Part shown: one piece after another, positions 1 through 5,009 of the stretch
How the letters are laid out: the number at the start of each line of letters is the position of its first letter
How positions within the stretch are numbered: position 1 is the stretch's first letter
Assembly: GCA_003645825.1 (NCBI GenBank)
Contig: QNCQ01000162.1
Coordinates: 1 to 5,009, forward strand
Source: Fidelibacterota bacterium
Lineage (GTDB): Bacteria > Fidelibacterota > UBA2242 > B5-G15
Length of the DNA stretch: 5,009 bases
Reading direction: 5' to 3'
Translations under genes and position numbers: made by a program
The notes under the pieces: generated by a model
The model's database searches: none
The model's input: the letters and a program-made list of their open reading frames with translations, nothing else
What the model was told of the DNA's origin: nothing

Positions 1-119
1 TTCTTGCTGTGAGGAAAGATGGTGAAATAGGAGCAGCAAGTTTAAAAAAAGGTTTTCAGTACTATGTTTACAGTGAGGGAAAAATATCGTTGAAGGAATC
101 AAAGTATTTAGTCAATTGA
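1..119 (+). CDS. C-terminal end of a probable glycosylasparaginase / isoaspartyl peptidase (partial)
   Basis: The gene enters from the left edge; the first complete codon is at position 3 and the stop is TGA at 117-119. The 38 visible residues start LAVRKDGEIGAASLKKGFQY and end KYLVN. In the Ntn-hydrolase asparaginase family (N4-(beta-N-acetylglucosaminyl)-L-asparaginase and isoaspartyl peptidases), the last beta strands typically read like 'aL-kkGeyGAas-rpGFqYav', and this tail fits that closely. Such enzymes are made as a precursor that cleaves itself at a Thr; that site and the signal peptide, if any, lie outside the window, so activity cannot be judged. No terminator with a T-tract follows, but the 136 bp gap to the next gene suggests it belongs to a different transcription unit. 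Family assignment rests on this tail alone. Confidence 0.6.
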   Translation, partial: LAVRKDGEIGAASLKKGFQYYVYSEGKISLKESKYLVN

Positions 120-163
120 TTTTTCAATATTTTACACATAGATTTTTGAATACTTAAAAAGCT

Positions 164-195
164 TAACAGATTTTATCGGACGATAGGACCTGTTG
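164..195 (+). promoter_or_regulatory. imperfect hairpin / dyad in the leader of the alpha-oxoamine synthase gene
   Basis: The arms 164-177 and 182-195 pair around the loop GGAC (178-181). The outer arms AACAG (165-169) and CTGTT (190-194) and the inner arms TATC (174-177) and GATA (182-185) are perfect. Between them are one T-A pair, two G-T wobbles and one A-C mismatch. At DNA level the core TATCG-GA-CGATA (174-185) is a 12 bp dyad that could be an operator half-site pair. No T-run follows, so it does not look like an intrinsic terminator. A wider inverted repeat, AGCTTAA (160-166) with TTAAGCT (220-226), encloses it. Function is unknown. Confidence 0.3.
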
Positions 196-221
196 CAGTT
201 CAGAGGGAGTAAGGTTAAATT
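193..221 (+). promoter_or_regulatory. weak promoter candidate upstream of the operon
   Basis: TTGCAG (193-198) and TAAATT (216-221) are separated by 17 bp and match the sigma-70 consensus at 3 and 4 of 6 positions. If real, transcription would begin about 25-30 bases before the ATG at 256. A second possibility is a Bacteroidetes-style element, TTG (116-118), 20 bp, then TAGATTTTTG (139-148), which resembles TTTG/TAnnTTTG. Neither is strong; a promoter somewhere in 120-255 is likely because this is the only sizeable gap in the window. Confidence 0.2.
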
Positions 222-242
222 AAGCTGACTCGAATTGAATTG

Positions 243-252
243 AAGGAGGAGG
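243..252 (+). promoter_or_regulatory. strong Shine-Dalgarno for the alpha-oxoamine synthase gene
   Basis: AAGGAGGAGG lies just ahead of the ATG at 256; the AGGAGG core at 244-249 leaves 6 bases to the start codon. It is the best ribosome binding site in the window and settles the start at 256 rather than the in-frame ATG at codon 8. It directly follows a short GAATT repeat (232-241). Confidence 0.8.
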
Positions 253-255
253 AAA

Positions 256-1443
256 ATGGATATTTTTGAGAAGTGCATGAGATTTCAGGATGCGAGGGTA
301 GCGAGGGAGGAGGGGTATTATCCCTATTTTGTGCCCTTTACCGGCGGTGACGGTACAGTTGTAGAACATAATGGCAGGAAGATAATAATGCTGGGTTCAA
401 ATAACTATCTTGGTTTGACGAATCATCCAAGATTAATTGAAGCTGCAGAAAAAGCACTAAAAAAGTATGGGACTGGTAGAACAGGAAGCAGGTTTCTAAA
501 TGGAACCATTGATATTCATGTTGAATTTGAGAAAGAACTTGCGGAATTTGTCGGCAAGAAAGCTGCCCTGGTCTTTTCAACGGGGTATCTGGTTAATCTG
601 GGGGTGATTTCGACGCTTGTAGGGAAAAACGATGTAGTTGTTATCGACCGATACGATCATGCAAGTATTGTTGATGGTTGTTTGCTTTCCCGGGGTCAGA
701 TTCTAAGATTTAGGCATAATGATCTTGATGATCTAAAAAGAGTTTTAGATAGTATTCCTGAAAATAAAGGTATTCTTGTAGTGGTTGACGGGATTTTTTC
801 CATGGAAGGTGACATTGCTAAGTTGCCAGAGATTGTTGATGTCGTAAAAAAGCGAAAAGGTGCCAGATTGATGGTTGACGATGCTCACTCTATAGGCGTT
901 CTTGGACCAAATGGCGATGGGACATCAGCTCATTTCGGCCTAACTTCTGATGTTGATCTTATCATGGGCACCTTTTCGAAGTCTTTTGCGGCTGTAGGAG
1001 GATTCATCGCAGGCGATGAGTATGTTGTAGATTACCTGAAACATCACACGAGGAGTTTTATTTTTACTGCCAGTTTGCCCCCGAGTGTGGTAGCTTCGAC
1101 CCAAGAGGCACTAAAGATTATAAAGGGAGAACCCGAGAGAAGAAAGCATCTCTGGAACATAAGTAACTACATGCGAGAAGAGTTTAAAAAACTTGGGTTT
1201 GACACCTCCACAAGTGAGACCCCGATAATCCCTATAGTGATAGGGGATAGTATGAAAACTTTTGCATTCTGGAAGAGGTTGTTCGAAGAAGGGGTATATA
1301 CGAATCCAGTGGTTGCTCCTGCAGTTCCGGAGAATTCCGCTCGATTGAGGACAAGCTATATAGCCACACACACCTTTGATCAAATGAATTTCGTCCTTGA
1401 AAAGTTTGAGAAAGTTGGTAAGGAACTCGGGGTAATATCCTGA
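256..1443 (+). CDS. PLP-dependent alpha-oxoamine synthase, serine palmitoyltransferase-like
   Basis: This 395-residue fold-type I PLP enzyme belongs to the alpha-oxoamine synthase family (serine palmitoyltransferase, KBL, BioF, ALAS), which condenses an amino acid with an acyl thioester and releases CO2. Visible landmarks: GSNNYLGL (47-54), GSRFLNGT (77-84), the PLP-stacking His135 in DHASIVDG, Asp208 and His211 in VDDAHS, the Schiff-base Lys242 in GTFSKSF, and Arg365 in the C-terminal ARLR-ATHT segment, equivalent to the carboxylate-binding Arg of the family. The N-terminal YPYF, the SRFLNGT-D-H segment, and the ETPIIPI and GVYTNPVVAPA segments look most like the serine palmitoyltransferases of Bacteroides and Sphingobacterium, which make 3-ketodihydrosphingosine in the cytosol. 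Glycine C-acetyltransferase or 8-amino-7-oxononanoate synthase remain possible; the ending KELGVIS recalls Kbl. Length is normal. No acyl carrier protein gene is adjacent. It appears to be first in an operon. The family call is near certain and the substrate is inferred. Confidence 0.9.
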   Translation: MDIFEKCMRFQDARVAREEGYYPYFVPFTGGDGTVVEHNGRKIIMLGSNNYLGLTNHPRLIEAAEKALKKYGTGRTGSRFLNGTIDIHVEFEKELAEFVGKKAALVFSTGYLVNLGVISTLVGKNDVVVIDRYDHASIVDGCLLSRGQILRFRHNDLDDLKRVLDSIPENKGILVVVDGIFSMEGDIAKLPEIVDVVKKRKGARLMVDDAHSIGVLGPNGDGTSAHFGLTSDVDLIMGTFSKSFAAVGGFIAGDEYVVDYLKHHTRSFIFTASLPPSVVASTQEALKIIKGEPERRKHLWNISNYMREEFKKLGFDTSTSETPIIPIVIGDSMKTFAFWKRLFEEGVYTNPVVAPAVPENSARLRTSYIATHTFDQMNFVLEKFEKVGKELGVIS

Positions 1444-1473
1444 GTTTCCGAACCGGGTTTACTATCGATTTAC

Positions 1474-1480
1474 AAAGGAA
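1474..1480 (+). promoter_or_regulatory. Shine-Dalgarno for the Ig-like lipoprotein gene
   Basis: AAAGGAA lies about 10 bases before the ATG at 1491, a slightly long spacing. No ATG, GTG or TTG in the same frame lies between 1443 and 1491, and the start at 1491 gives a sensible signal peptide, so this is the likely initiation site, with moderate strength. Confidence 0.45.
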
Positions 1481-1490
1481 TCTTATCAGA

Positions 1491-3149
1491 ATGCCGAGTA
1501 GGTGGTTGAATATAATTCTGGTGATTATGCTGGCTGGTTGTGCGGCTCAGGGACCACCTGGCGGTGGTCCTGAGGACAAAGAGGGGCCTGTACTTATTTC
1601 ATCGGTCCCAAAGGATATGGAAACCAACGTAACCGGGTTAAGTGAAATTTTTCTGGAATTTTCTGAACCTGTTCAGATCAAGAACGCAGAATCTCGTTTA
1701 ATGATATCGCCTACACTTCTGACAAAACCGGAGGTTGAAATAAAAGGTAGAAAGGTAGTTATAAAAAATATCAAGGGATTACAAAAAGATGTTACTTATA
1801 TAGTTTCCCTGGGGCGATCTGTCCAGGATTTACATGGCAATTTTGCAAAAGAAGATATAAGAATAGCATTCTCTACCGGAGACTCAATTGATAATTCAAG
1901 TATTTTAGGGACTGTTTATAATCTACCGAAAAAGCTTAACTGTTTTATTCTGGCTTACAGAGCCAGAGACAGTTTCCCCGATTCTCCCTTAGGTTCTCTC
2001 CCCGATTACATATGTCAGGTCGGAGAGAACGGTTCTTACAAATTCAGAAATTTAAGTCCCGGGGTGTACAGACTTCTTGCAGTTTGCACCAGATTGTCTG
2101 ATCCCTTGAAAGACAAACAGTTATCTCTTATAGGGTTACCTCCCTTCAGTGAAATAAACGTTGAAAAATCGGGCCAGACAGTGGATAGGGTTAACTTTTA
2201 CATTCAGGAGGTAGAGCTTTCACCTTTTCGGGTAGTTTCCTATAAAATTGAGAAAGGAATTTTGAGAATAAGGTTCACTCATAAACTTAAGGAGGATTCT
2301 CTATCGGTCGCCAGTGTAGATTTTGTAGATGCTAATAGTGTAAAAGTCGGATCTACATGGGTAGCTAATGGAAACGAAAATGTTTTAAACGTTGGGCTTG
2401 ACGTTATTGGAGAAAGACTGAAAGGTAAGCTGGCATTGAGGGGATTACTAGATATTTATGGCAAGAAACTTTGTGATACACTCGCGTTGGATCTCGAATG
2501 GAAAAGCTATGTGGATTCAGTCCCTCCATCTGTGGTAGATGTGATTCCCCGGAATGGAGCCAGGGATGTAGACCCAGATGTGGAAGTAAGGCTTGATTTC
2601 AGCGAACCGGTTGTTATAGATAGTGGAGGAATTGAAATCCTGGTGGACTCAGCTTCAATAGGATTTGAGAAAAGAGTCCTGGACAGTAACACTCTCATTC
2701 TGAAACTCGCCGGAGGAGAAAATCTCGCGGGGAGGGAATTTATTATTCGGGCTGATGGTAGAAGAATTTATGATTTATCAGGTTTGACAATGTCTGATAC
2801 AGTAGTTTCATACCGGTTTACCACCCTTTCTCTTGCTCAAACAGGTTCGATATCCGGTCACCTCATTTCCAATATTGAAAAAAAAGAGCTTTTGATGGTT
2901 GAAGCCATTCGGGATGATGGAAAATTCAAACGAGCTGTAAGGGCCGGTGCAGATGGCGAATTTCTCATAGAGTATTTGCTTCCAGGGAAGTACTCTCTAT
3001 TCGTATGGTATGATAAAGATGGAGATTGTATTTTTGATGGTGGAAAAGTTTTCCCCTATACTCCTTCAGAACCATTCTGGTTTCCCGAGAACAGAATAAG
3101 AGTGAGGGCAAGATGGGAAACCGCGGGAGAGGAGGTTATACTTGACTAA
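1491..3149 (+). CDS. lipoprotein with bacterial Ig-like domains, function unknown
   Basis: The 552-residue product starts with a short lipoprotein signal: Arg4, hydrophobic residues 5-15 and the lipobox LAGC, with Cys17 as the lipidation site, so an exported, membrane-anchored protein is expected. A Gly/Pro-rich linker (GPPGGGPEDK, 21-30) is followed by an SbsA/Big_5-type Ig-like domain (about 31-130, with PVLISSVPKDMETNV and FLEFSEPV). A beta-rich domain follows (about 136-200, ending in GSYKFRNLSPGVYRLLAV, like a prealbumin/CarboxypepD-regulatory fold), then a less clear beta region (240-340). A second Big_5 domain (about 344-446, PPSVVDVIPRNGARDV and LDFSEPV) and a final carboxypeptidase-regulatory-like domain (about 451-550) complete it. 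The last domain carries an Asp-rich loop (D508, D510, D512, D516). The same architecture, including the GGP-D linker, is widespread in Bacteroidetes-type genomes without a known role. It overlaps dapF by 8 bases. I cannot assign a function; adhesion, envelope scaffolding or glycan binding are guesses. Confidence 0.85.
   Translation: MPSRWLNIILVIMLAGCAAQGPPGGGPEDKEGPVLISSVPKDMETNVTGLSEIFLEFSEPVQIKNAESRLMISPTLLTKPEVEIKGRKVVIKNIKGLQKDVTYIVSLGRSVQDLHGNFAKEDIRIAFSTGDSIDNSSILGTVYNLPKKLNCFILAYRARDSFPDSPLGSLPDYICQVGENGSYKFRNLSPGVYRLLAVCTRLSDPLKDKQLSLIGLPPFSEINVEKSGQTVDRVNFYIQEVELSPFRVVSYKIEKGILRIRFTHKLKEDSLSVASVDFVDANSVKVGSTWVANGNENVLNVGLDVIGERLKGKLALRGLLDIYGKKLCDTLALDLEWKSYVDSVPPSVVDVIPRNGARDVDPDVEVRLDFSEPVVIDSGGIEILVDSASIGFEKRVLDSNTLILKLAGGENLAGREFIIRADGRRIYDLSGLTMSDTVVSYRFTTLSLAQTGSISGHLISNIEKKELLMVEAIRDDGKFKRAVRAGADGEFLIEYLLPGKYSLFVWYDKDGDCIFDGGKVFPYTPSEPFWFPENRIRVRARWETAGEEVILD
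1546..1574 (+). repeat. stable hairpin inside the lipoprotein gene, just after the lipobox codon
   Basis: GGACCACC (1551-1558) and GGTGGTCC (1563-1570) are a perfect 8 bp inverted repeat with loop TGGC. The stem continues as CTCA (1546-1549) with TGAG (1571-1574) if G1550 is bulged, giving 12 pairs. It starts 4 bases after the lipid-Cys codon (1539-1541) and encodes the Gly/Pro linker. Gly codons (GGN) and Pro codons (CCN) are complementary, so it may be a by-product of the protein sequence. Confidence 0.6.
3127..3135 (+). promoter_or_regulatory. dapF: Shine-Dalgarno that fixes the TTG start of dapF
   Basis: GAGAGGAGG sits inside the last codons of the lipoprotein gene, with the GGAGG core at 3131-3135 and 6 bases to the TTG at 3142. 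It supports the unusual TTG start; the conserved DapF N-terminal strand (IKFWKVQACGNDF) begins only a few codons later and no ATG or GTG is available for it. Confidence 0.75.
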
Positions 3150-3903
3150 GATAAAGTTTTGGAAGGTTCAGGCATGTGGGAATGATTTTATAATGGTGAA
3201 TAACACAAGCGGGTTGATAGAGCCGAACATGTATTCAGCGCTGGCTGAGAAGCTGTGCAATAGAAGGTTTGGCATCGGAGCTGACGGTATCATCTTTATC
3301 ACAGATGAACCCAGTTTTGATTTCGGAATGAATTATTTTAATAGCGATGGCTCAGGTCCTGTTATGTGTGGTAATGGAGGGCGCGCTTCGATCTTTTTTG
3401 TTGTTGAATCCAGGATTTTGAATAGCAGAGAGTTTCTTTTTCTCTCAAGCGATGGGCCTCACAAGGGGATATATGGAAAAGATGGAATTTACGTAACTGT
3501 GAAGGGCGGTGACGCAAAAAAGGTATCGTTTGGTGGGAAGGATATGTATTTTGTAGATACGGGTGCTCCTCATGTTGTTGTAATAGAGAAGGGAATAGAC
3601 CGGATTGATATAGATTCTTTTGCAAAACCGATAAGAGAACAGTTTAACTCTAACGTTAATCTGATAGAGAAGACCGATAGCGGATGGAAGATCCGAACCT
3701 TCGAAAGAGGCGTAGAAGGAGAGACTCTTTCATGTGGGACAGGCTCAGTAGCGAGTGCTATAGTGATAAACAGTGTACTGAGGAACAGGTTTCCCATAAG
3801 ACTAAAAGCTAAAGGTGGGGAATTGGAAGTAAGATTTGACGGAAAGTATTACTGGCTTGGTGGGGATGTTAAAAAAGTGTTCATCGGGGGAATAAATTTG
3901 TGA
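3142..3903 (+). CDS. dapF: diaminopimelate epimerase
   Basis: DapF interconverts LL- and meso-diaminopimelate in the cytosol, without a cofactor, by a two-cysteine mechanism; meso-DAP feeds peptidoglycan and lysine synthesis. Both catalytic cysteines are present: Cys76 in MCGNGGR and Cys198 in ETLSCGTG. Other family landmarks are GNDF (13-16), GIGADGI (44-50), NSDGS (67-71), PH (143-144), NVN (171-173) and the Glu188-Arg189 pair in FERG. At 253 residues it is on the short side for the family. Three positions differ from the common pattern: ACGND in place of G-GND, GNGGRAS in place of GNG-RC, and TGAPH in place of GNPH; Bacteroidetes enzymes often have TGSPH, so this may be lineage variation. 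Translation starts at TTG, overlaps the lipoprotein gene by 8 bases, and the stop is 7 bases before manC, so coupled translation is likely. Confidence 0.93.
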   Translation: MTKIKFWKVQACGNDFIMVNNTSGLIEPNMYSALAEKLCNRRFGIGADGIIFITDEPSFDFGMNYFNSDGSGPVMCGNGGRASIFFVVESRILNSREFLFLSSDGPHKGIYGKDGIYVTVKGGDAKKVSFGGKDMYFVDTGAPHVVVIEKGIDRIDIDSFAKPIREQFNSNVNLIEKTDSGWKIRTFERGVEGETLSCGTGSVASAIVINSVLRNRFPIRLKAKGGELEVRFDGKYYWLGGDVKKVFIGGINL

Positions 3904-3906
3904 GGT
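3902..3906 (+). promoter_or_regulatory. manC: Shine-Dalgarno for manC overlapping the dapF stop
   Basis: GAGGT shares its first bases with the dapF TGA stop (3901-3903) and is only 4 bases from the manC ATG at 3911. The short spacing and overlap with the stop suggest that ribosomes finishing dapF reinitiate on manC. Confidence 0.5.
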
Positions 3907-3910
3907 ATAA

Positions 3911-4981
3911 ATGTACGCTGTGATAATGGCTGGTGGAGCTGGCAAGAGATTCTGGCCAAGAAGCAGAAGGAAGTGTCCAAAACAGTTTTTGAATATTGTG
4001 GAAGAGGACAAATCGATGTTGCGGCTTACCTATGACAGGCTAAAGAGAGTTACTTCAATAGATAAAATTTTCATTGTGGCTGGTGAACCTCTTTATGAAA
4101 AAACTCTTGAAGCTCTTCCGGAGTTTCCTGATGAAAACTACATAATGGAACCGAGTGGGAAAAATACGGCACCCTGTATAGGTCTTTCTGCTTTGTTTAT
4201 AAGAGAGAAGGATCCTGAAGCGGTAATGGGGGTTTTCCCTGCTGACCATTATATTAGAGATGTCGGCGGTTTTGTAGAAGCTGTAAAGCTAGGGGTAGAG
4301 GTCGCACGACAAGAAAATGGGCTTGTGACTTTTGGGATATCTCCCACCAGACCTGCAACCGGCTATGGCTACATACAGATAGATAAAAAGAGCAAGTTGT
4401 ATGAGGGAAAAGCCTACAGGGTAAAAACCTTTGCTGAGAAGCCAAATTACGAGACAGCTCTGAAGTTTCTAGAAAGTGGAGAATTTCTGTGGAACAGTGG
4501 TATGTTCATCTGGAAAGCATCCACTATATTGACTGCAATAAAGAACTGTATGCCGGAGTTATACGATAGCCTTATGAAAATTCAGGAGGTAATAAATAGA
4601 CCTGAGTATGAGAAAGTCCTGAAAGAAGAATGGCAGGGTATTCATCCTGAGTCAATAGATTACGGAGTAATGGAAAAAGCGAGAAATGTTTATGTAATAA
4701 AGGGTGATTTTAACTGGAGCGATGTAGGGTCGTGGGATTCTGTATATGACCTGAAGGAAAAAGATAGTGAGGGAAATATAAGGCTCGGGAAGAGTGTGTG
4801 TGTGGATACAAAAGGGTGTTATATTTTCTCAGAGAAGTTGCTTATAGCCACCGCAGGAGTAGAGGACCTGGTTATTATCCAATCTAGCGACTCAATACTG
4901 GTTACAAAAAGAGGGGAATCCGAGAAGGTAAAGCAGATTGTTGAACAACTTGAAAAAGCCGGTAAAGTGAAGTACCTGTGA
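3911..4981 (+). CDS. manC: mannose-1-phosphate guanylyltransferase (GDP-mannose pyrophosphorylase)
   Basis: This enzyme joins mannose-1-phosphate and GTP into GDP-mannose and pyrophosphate, the donor for mannose, and after conversion fucose or rhamnose, in surface glycans. The nucleotidyltransferase signature is at the N-terminus: AGGAGKRFWPRSR (7-19) followed by PKQF (23-26). Further family motifs are EPSGKNTAP (80-88), PADH (110-113), GYGYIQ (151-156), FAEKP (174-178), WNSGMFIW (194-201), SIDYGVMEK (248-256) and WSDVGSW (269-275). A C-terminal left-handed beta-helix-like segment (about 285-335) ends in DLVIIQSSDSILVTKRGESE. Its 356 residues match the single-domain form; the phosphomannose isomerase domain of the bifunctional E. 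coli-like and Pseudomonas AlgA-like enzymes is absent, so mannose-6-phosphate isomerase must be encoded elsewhere. It lies 7 bases after dapF and overlaps the next reading frame by 4 bases. Fourteen of its 16 arginines use AGA or AGG. Confidence 0.94.
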   Translation: MYAVIMAGGAGKRFWPRSRRKCPKQFLNIVEEDKSMLRLTYDRLKRVTSIDKIFIVAGEPLYEKTLEALPEFPDENYIMEPSGKNTAPCIGLSALFIREKDPEAVMGVFPADHYIRDVGGFVEAVKLGVEVARQENGLVTFGISPTRPATGYGYIQIDKKSKLYEGKAYRVKTFAEKPNYETALKFLESGEFLWNSGMFIWKASTILTAIKNCMPELYDSLMKIQEVINRPEYEKVLKEEWQGIHPESIDYGVMEKARNVYVIKGDFNWSDVGSWDSVYDLKEKDSEGNIRLGKSVCVDTKGCYIFSEKLLIATAGVEDLVIIQSSDSILVTKRGESEKVKQIVEQLEKAGKVKYL

Positions 4982-5009
4982 AAATTTCCAAACTTGCAGC
5001 ATACAAGAA
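4978..5009 (+). CDS. start of a further gene, product not recognisable (partial)
   Basis: A GTG at 4978 overlaps the manC stop as GTGA and opens a frame reading VKISKLAAYK to the window edge. A 4-base overlap of this type is a common arrangement for translationally coupled genes, and the open frame has a plausible bacterial N-terminus. No clear Shine-Dalgarno precedes it, and ten residues are too few to assign a family. It could be another member of the operon or a chance frame with the real start further on. Confidence 0.4.
   Translation, partial: MKISKLAAYK

Noticed and set aside
123..150. TTCAA/TTGAA pair after the asparaginase-like stop as a terminator
   Set aside because: Five AT-rich pairs across an 18-base loop are not a credible intrinsic terminator.
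232..244. Short tandem GAATT-GAATT-GAA repeat before the first ribosome site
   Set aside because: Two and a half copies of five bases is expected by chance in an AT-rich leader.
338..580. 80-codon open frame on the minus strand inside the alpha-oxoamine synthase gene
   Set aside because: It lies wholly opposite a strongly conserved coding region and its translation shows no family motif; the same reasoning removes the other minus-strand open frames at 1111-1383, 2507-2698, 3362-3625, 3570-3797, 3802-4011, 4055-4249 and 4254-4445.
1230..1245. Inverted repeat CCCTAT-AGTG-ATAGGG in the alpha-oxoamine synthase gene
   Set aside because: Only six pairs, inside the conserved TPIIPI-IGD coding segment, with no T-tract; probably chance.
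1451..1459. AACC-G-GGTT palindrome in the 47 bp gap before the lipoprotein gene
   Set aside because: The one-base centre cannot form a hairpin loop of useful stability and no T-run follows, so it is not a terminator.
3070..3082. AACCA-TTC-TGGTT inverted repeat near the lipoprotein 3' end
   Set aside because: Five pairs with a 3-base loop inside coding sequence and no T-tract; too weak to call a terminator or attenuator.

Overview
The window is compact, all-plus-strand bacterial coding sequence of moderate to low GC. Protein features point to the Fibrobacteres-Chlorobi-Bacteroidetes (FCB) side of the tree or a related candidate phylum: a serine-palmitoyltransferase-like enzyme of the type seen in Bacteroidetes, a lipoprotein with a Gly-rich GGGPED linker followed by bacterial Ig-like domains, and a DapF with CGNGG and TG(A)PH motif variants. 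Arginine is coded mostly by AGA/AGG and ATA is common for isoleucine, a pattern often seen in thermophiles. The phylum is an inference and not proven by this window.

Layout: 1-119 is the 3' end of a gene that resembles a glycosylasparaginase / isoaspartyl peptidase. Positions 120-255 are the only real intergenic space. They hold an imperfect hairpin, weak promoter-like hexamers and a strong Shine-Dalgarno. Then come four complete genes and the first codons of a fifth: a PLP-dependent alpha-oxoamine synthase (256-1443), an Ig-like-domain lipoprotein of unknown function (1491-3149), diaminopimelate epimerase dapF (3142-3903, TTG start), mannose-1-phosphate guanylyltransferase manC (3911-4981), and a GTG-started partial reading frame (4978-5009).

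From 256 onward the genes are 47 bp apart, overlap by 8, are 7 bp apart and overlap by 4, with no terminator-like hairpin plus T-tract between them, so they are probably one operon. The recognisable jobs all touch the cell envelope: a long-chain base or related acyl-amino-acid product (inferred), an outer-envelope lipoprotein, meso-diaminopimelate for peptidoglycan and lysine, and GDP-mannose for glycans. I see no mobile element, CRISPR array, tRNA or rRNA, and no clear sign of an undescribed system. The most useful leads are the operon's combination of genes, the uncharacterised lipoprotein, and a stable hairpin coded just after its lipobox.
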